From the NCBI GenBank assembly GCA_943371965.1, contig CALRWV020000002.1:434001-498000 (forward strand): a DNA stretch of 64,000 nucleotides, read 5' to 3'. This stretch comes from CALRWV02 sp943371965. GTDB lineage: Bacteria; Bacteroidota; JABWAT01. Under the pieces are notes generated by a model that did not search any database, was not told the DNA's origin, and saw nothing but the letters and a program-made list of their open reading frames with translations. A program made the translations under genes and the position numbers. Positions 61,254 through 64,000 of this stretch are shown piece after piece. Position 1 is the first letter of the stretch, and each line of letters begins with the position of its first letter.

Positions 61254-61553
61254 ACTGGGATTTCCATTTTTTGTCTACTGTGCTCAATCGAAAAGATTAT
61301 TTTGATACTTCAAAGATAATATTTCTTTTCATCCGTATGTTTAAGTCTATTTTAACCGTTTGGGCAAAACTATTTCCTATATTTTTATTACCTTTATGTT
61401 AAGCATTTCATGATGCTGTTCTATTTTTAGGTTATCAGCTCATCGCAATCTGACTGTATTACCTCATATGACTTCCATCTGCACAGGAAATTCACAACTA
61501 TTCTCTGCAATTGGAAAACTTTGAATGTTTAACCAGCAGGTGAGCTTTTTTGT
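61254..61553. other. 300-bp non-coding gap before the adaptor operon
   Basis: No gene, hairpin or repeat of the other families seen. AAACTTTG at 61516-61523 is a weak -7 candidate for the operon downstream. Confidence 0.35.
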
Positions 61554-62591
61554 ATGATTATTTCCAAGCAACAGTTTATTCCCGCTACAATTTTAGCCGT
61601 TTTAGTTCCCGTTTTTATTCTTCTATATGACTACCAGAATTCAACAGAATTAACTGTTTATGCCGAAGTCTCTCCTCGATCAGAATGGATTATGGCAAGG
61701 GGTCGCAATGACCAGATTATTTCTTCTGTCATGAACAATCAAACCGGTGTTATGACGGATATGAAAATTCTGCAGTTCGATCGGGGTGAAGCCATGTCTT
61801 TGCGATTTTCGAAAACCTTTGAAAATTCCAAAAGGATTTTTGCCGGAGACACCATAGCACAACTTACTTCCAGTGATCTGAATGAGCAGATTGTTTCCAT
61901 TGAAAATGAACTTTCAATTGCAAAAGCAACTTTGGCTGCCGGTGTTACCGGTGAAAAGGAAGCTGTCATCAAAGAACTGTTAAAATCCAAAGATGCAAAT
62001 TCATATAAACTTCAAACCCAGAGAAAAATCAAAGAACGGAACGAAGCACTCCATTCACAAAAGCTGATATCTGACAATGAGTATGAACTTTCGCTTCAGG
62101 AATTTAAGCAATTGGAATTTAATGGACTTATTCTTGATGCAAAAATTGAATCTGTAACCACTGGTGATAAACCCGAAGTGATTTCGTTGTTCCAAACAAA
62201 AATTAAAAGTTTTGAGCGGACTCTTGAGGTTCTGAAAAACAGAAAACTTGGAATGGTTATCGTTTCCCCAATAACAGGCACAGTTATCCCATCCTTTAAT
62301 TCTGATACTTTGCTTAGTGTGATCGATGTAGAAAATATTATTTTAAAAGTTCCACTCAAACTGACAGAAGTTGCTTTTTTTCATGAAGGGGATTCAATTT
62401 CCGTTGTTTTCTCTGACACCAAAATTGAAAAATCAGGTGTCGTCTCCAGTCTTGCCCAGACAGTAAAAATGTTTGGTACCGAACCGGTTAGAATTATGAC
62501 CATTGAAATTTCAAATTCCGATTATTTATTGCTTCCCGGAATGGTGACCCAAATAAAACTTTATCAAAAATCTGCTGTTCATGCAAACTAA
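61554..62591 (+). CDS. HlyD-like periplasmic adaptor (membrane fusion) protein
   Basis: 345 residues with one N-terminal membrane helix (about 10-27). A central coiled coil (about 100-225) is flanked by a split lipoyl-like domain and a beta-barrel: MVIVSPITGTVIPSF and VKMFGTEPVRIMTIEI with LLPGMVTQIKLY. Normally such adaptors link an inner-membrane transporter to an outer-membrane channel. Here no ABC or RND gene follows; the next genes encode a VTC-domain protein and DUF4956, overlapping by 11 bases. Confidence 0.8.
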   Translation: MIISKQQFIPATILAVLVPVFILLYDYQNSTELTVYAEVSPRSEWIMARGRNDQIISSVMNNQTGVMTDMKILQFDRGEAMSLRFSKTFENSKRIFAGDTIAQLTSSDLNEQIVSIENELSIAKATLAAGVTGEKEAVIKELLKSKDANSYKLQTQRKIKERNEALHSQKLISDNEYELSLQEFKQLEFNGLILDAKIESVTTGDKPEVISLFQTKIKSFERTLEVLKNRKLGMVIVSPITGTVIPSFNSDTLLSVIDVENIILKVPLKLTEVAFFHEGDSISVVFSDTKIEKSGVVSSLAQTVKMFGTEPVRIMTIEISNSDYLLLPGMVTQIKLYQKSAVHAN

Positions 62592-63348
62592 ATTGAAACA
62601 GGAGCTGAACAACCGGCTCGAATATAAATACTGGATCTCTGATTATTTTCTTGATGAATTCAGGGCTGACATGCTACCCTATATGAGTTATGATCCGTAT
62701 GCTGCACTAAGACCAGACAAGCAGTACACAGTAAGAAGTGTTTATCTGGATACGCGGAACATGAAAAGTTATCATGAAAAAATGGATGGAATCCGTTACC
62801 GCAATAAATTCAGGATCAGAGGATACAATACCTTAACTGACGCTTCCCTGATTTTCCTTGAAATCAAACAGAAAAATATTGACTTTATCAGCAAGACAAG
62901 GGTTAAAACCTCCCATTCTGATTTTCTGAAATTGCTGAATTCATGGAATCCTGATGAGATTGAGTCCTATAAAAATCCTGTAGTCAGACAATCTGCAGAT
63001 AAATTTATTTTCCACTACATTTCTGAAAACCTTACTCCTGTAACAAATGTTACTTACGACAGGGAAGCCTTTTTCTGCAATTATGCATCGAACCTTAGAA
63101 TCAGTTTTGACAAAGCGATCCGAACCCGATATCCTGAATCCATTTCTGATATTCATGGTGACCATAACCTAACCGTTTGCCGACCCGGTTACACTGTAAT
63201 TGAAATCAAATTTTATCAGATTTTACCGGCATGGGTTCCTGCAATAGTTTCAAAATACAAACTCAAGCGTGAAGCTATTTCGAAATACACAATGTGTGTT
63301 GATACTTTACGGAAACAGCAATCATTATTAACAGGAACATTTTCTTAA
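62581..63348 (+). CDS. VTC-domain (polyphosphate polymerase-like) protein
   Basis: 255 residues, starting inside the last codons of the adaptor gene (11-base overlap, so translationally coupled). Features of the VTC tunnel domain (PF09359): LEYKYWISDYFLDEF near the start, TVRSVYLDTRNMKSYHEKMDGIRYR, KFRIRGYN, IFLEIKQKN and YTVIEIKFYQILPAW, with the usual basic and acidic residues of the active tunnel. Bacterial VTC proteins are often next to DUF4956 and CotH genes. It may make polyphosphate or bind phosphoryl groups; activity cannot be confirmed by eye. Confidence 0.87.
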   Translation: MQTKLKQELNNRLEYKYWISDYFLDEFRADMLPYMSYDPYAALRPDKQYTVRSVYLDTRNMKSYHEKMDGIRYRNKFRIRGYNTLTDASLIFLEIKQKNIDFISKTRVKTSHSDFLKLLNSWNPDEIESYKNPVVRQSADKFIFHYISENLTPVTNVTYDREAFFCNYASNLRISFDKAIRTRYPESISDIHGDHNLTVCRPGYTVIEIKFYQILPAWVPAIVSKYKLKREAISKYTMCVDTLRKQQSLLTGTFS

Positions 63349-63358
63349 CGGATTTATT

Positions 63359-64000
63359 ATGTTTGAAAATTTAAACAGTTTCAATGTTTTTGCCCCTACT
63401 GCCCTTGACGTCATCATTAATTTACTGGTAGCACTTTCTTGCAGTTTTATCATAACTTTAATTTACCGTTGGACCTACAAAGGACCTGGATTTTCAGATT
63501 CATTTATTAATTCGGTTGTTTTTTTAAGTTTGATCACTGCACTGATAATCATGGTTATTGGCAATAATCTTGCCCGTGCATTCGGATTGGTGGGTGCCAT
63601 GTCAATTATCCGTTTCAGAACCGCAATAAAGGATACTCTCGATATTGTCTACATTTTTTTTGGTCTAACAATTGGAATGGGATCTGGTGTCGGCTATCAT
63701 AAACTGGTTTTTACCGGAACAGCAGTCATAGGACTCGTTCTTGTTCTTTTTGCAAAAACAAAATGGTTTGAAATCAAGCGGACACAATATCTTCTGGATT
63801 TTCAGTTTCATGGCACCACTGAGGATTCCGTTTCTTTTGAAAAAGTTCTCGGGCAATTCTGCAAGGATTTCAGAATCATCAATGTCAGAACTTTGTCTGA
63901 CAACAAAACCATGCATTATTCCTACTATTTCGCACTCAAAAACCAGAGCCATGCAGGAAATTTCATTGATTCACTCCGACAAACCAATGGAGTAGCACAG
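63359..64000 (+). CDS. DUF4956 membrane protein, cut by the window edge
   Basis: 214 codons are visible from ATG 63359; the frame is open at base 64000. At least three membrane helices (about 15-35, 50-75, 95-135) and the family core GAMSIIRFRTAIKDTLDIVY then FFGLTIGMGSG are present. A soluble C-terminal part (from about 140, LLDFQFHGTTEDSVSFEKVL) follows. DUF4956 proteins are the standard neighbours of bacterial VTC-domain genes, so this is the third member of the operon, 10 bases after the VTC stop. Confidence 0.88.
   Translation, partial: MFENLNSFNVFAPTALDVIINLLVALSCSFIITLIYRWTYKGPGFSDSFINSVVFLSLITALIIMVIGNNLARAFGLVGAMSIIRFRTAIKDTLDIVYIFFGLTIGMGSGVGYHKLVFTGTAVIGLVLVLFAKTKWFEIKRTQYLLDFQFHGTTEDSVSFEKVLGQFCKDFRIINVRTLSDNKTMHYSYYFALKNQSHAGNFIDSLRQTNGVAQ

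Noticed and set aside
1..64000. tRNA, rRNA or riboswitch genes in the gaps
   Set aside because: No GGTTCGAATCC-type T-arm, rRNA words or known aptamer cores were seen on reading the gaps; a covariance-model scan would settle it.

Overview
The window is a 64 kb piece of a low-GC genome from the Bacteroidota / Ignavibacteriota / Chlorobiota side of bacteria. Three observations point there. One secreted protein ends in a type IX secretion sorting domain of the NYPNPFNP kind. Several promoters have the TAnnTTTG -7 element. The sensor kinase with an N-terminal two-component propeller, the N-terminal lipoproteins and the M13 / M24 / alpha-2-macroglobulin proteins fit as well. No rRNA, tRNA, CRISPR array, IS transposase or phage gene was seen.

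Layout. 1-6.8 kb: a gene cut by the window edge, the 3' remnant of a fumarase gene, then a TPR histidine kinase, an NTF2-like protein, a two-lobed retropepsin-like protein, a PAS-LuxR regulator and a lipoprotein with a structured leader. 6.8-28.9 kb: an accessory zone of small stress or detoxification genes (two zinc-free MDR reductases, GtrA, DoxX, DinB, GNAT, DUF1801, VOC, YCII with an ECF42-type sigma factor, GyrI-like, serine hydrolase, polysaccharide deacetylase, Asp/Glu racemase) interleaved with four Crp/Fnr-family regulators and two DUF4386 membrane proteins, plus an M1 aminopeptidase homologue that has lost its catalytic motif. 29-43.7 kb: a phd-vapC toxin-antitoxin cassette, an M13 peptidase, a broken small zinc-ribbon/HhH gene, a propeller kinase with its response regulator, two overlapping Crp/Fnr genes, an M24 peptidase, an isochorismatase, a third DUF4386 gene and a di-heme peroxidase. 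43.9-48.2 kb: the circularly permuted ATP-grasp / alpha-E / transglutaminase cassette and a QueD-like gene. 48.3-64 kb: porin plus YceI, a GIY-YIG gene enclosed by palindromic repeats, a giant alpha-2-macroglobulin, an LRR T9SS protein, ferrochelatase, AlkD, and an adaptor / VTC / DUF4956 operon cut by the right edge.

Two patterns stand out. First, six promoters share one architecture: a 5-4-5 inverted repeat resembling a CRP/FNR box, then 22-23 bases, then a -7-like element ending CTTTG or TTTTG. Five lie beside a Crp/Fnr-family gene. This suggests a set of paralogous local activators, each controlling its neighbour from a class II position. Second, the intergenic regions are crowded with at least eight kinds of short palindromic repeat. 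One kind, about 103 bp with GTCAT ends and two hairpins, occurs four times, and two of those copies tightly enclose the GIY-YIG nuclease gene.

All functional names come from reading motifs by eye. No database search was possible.
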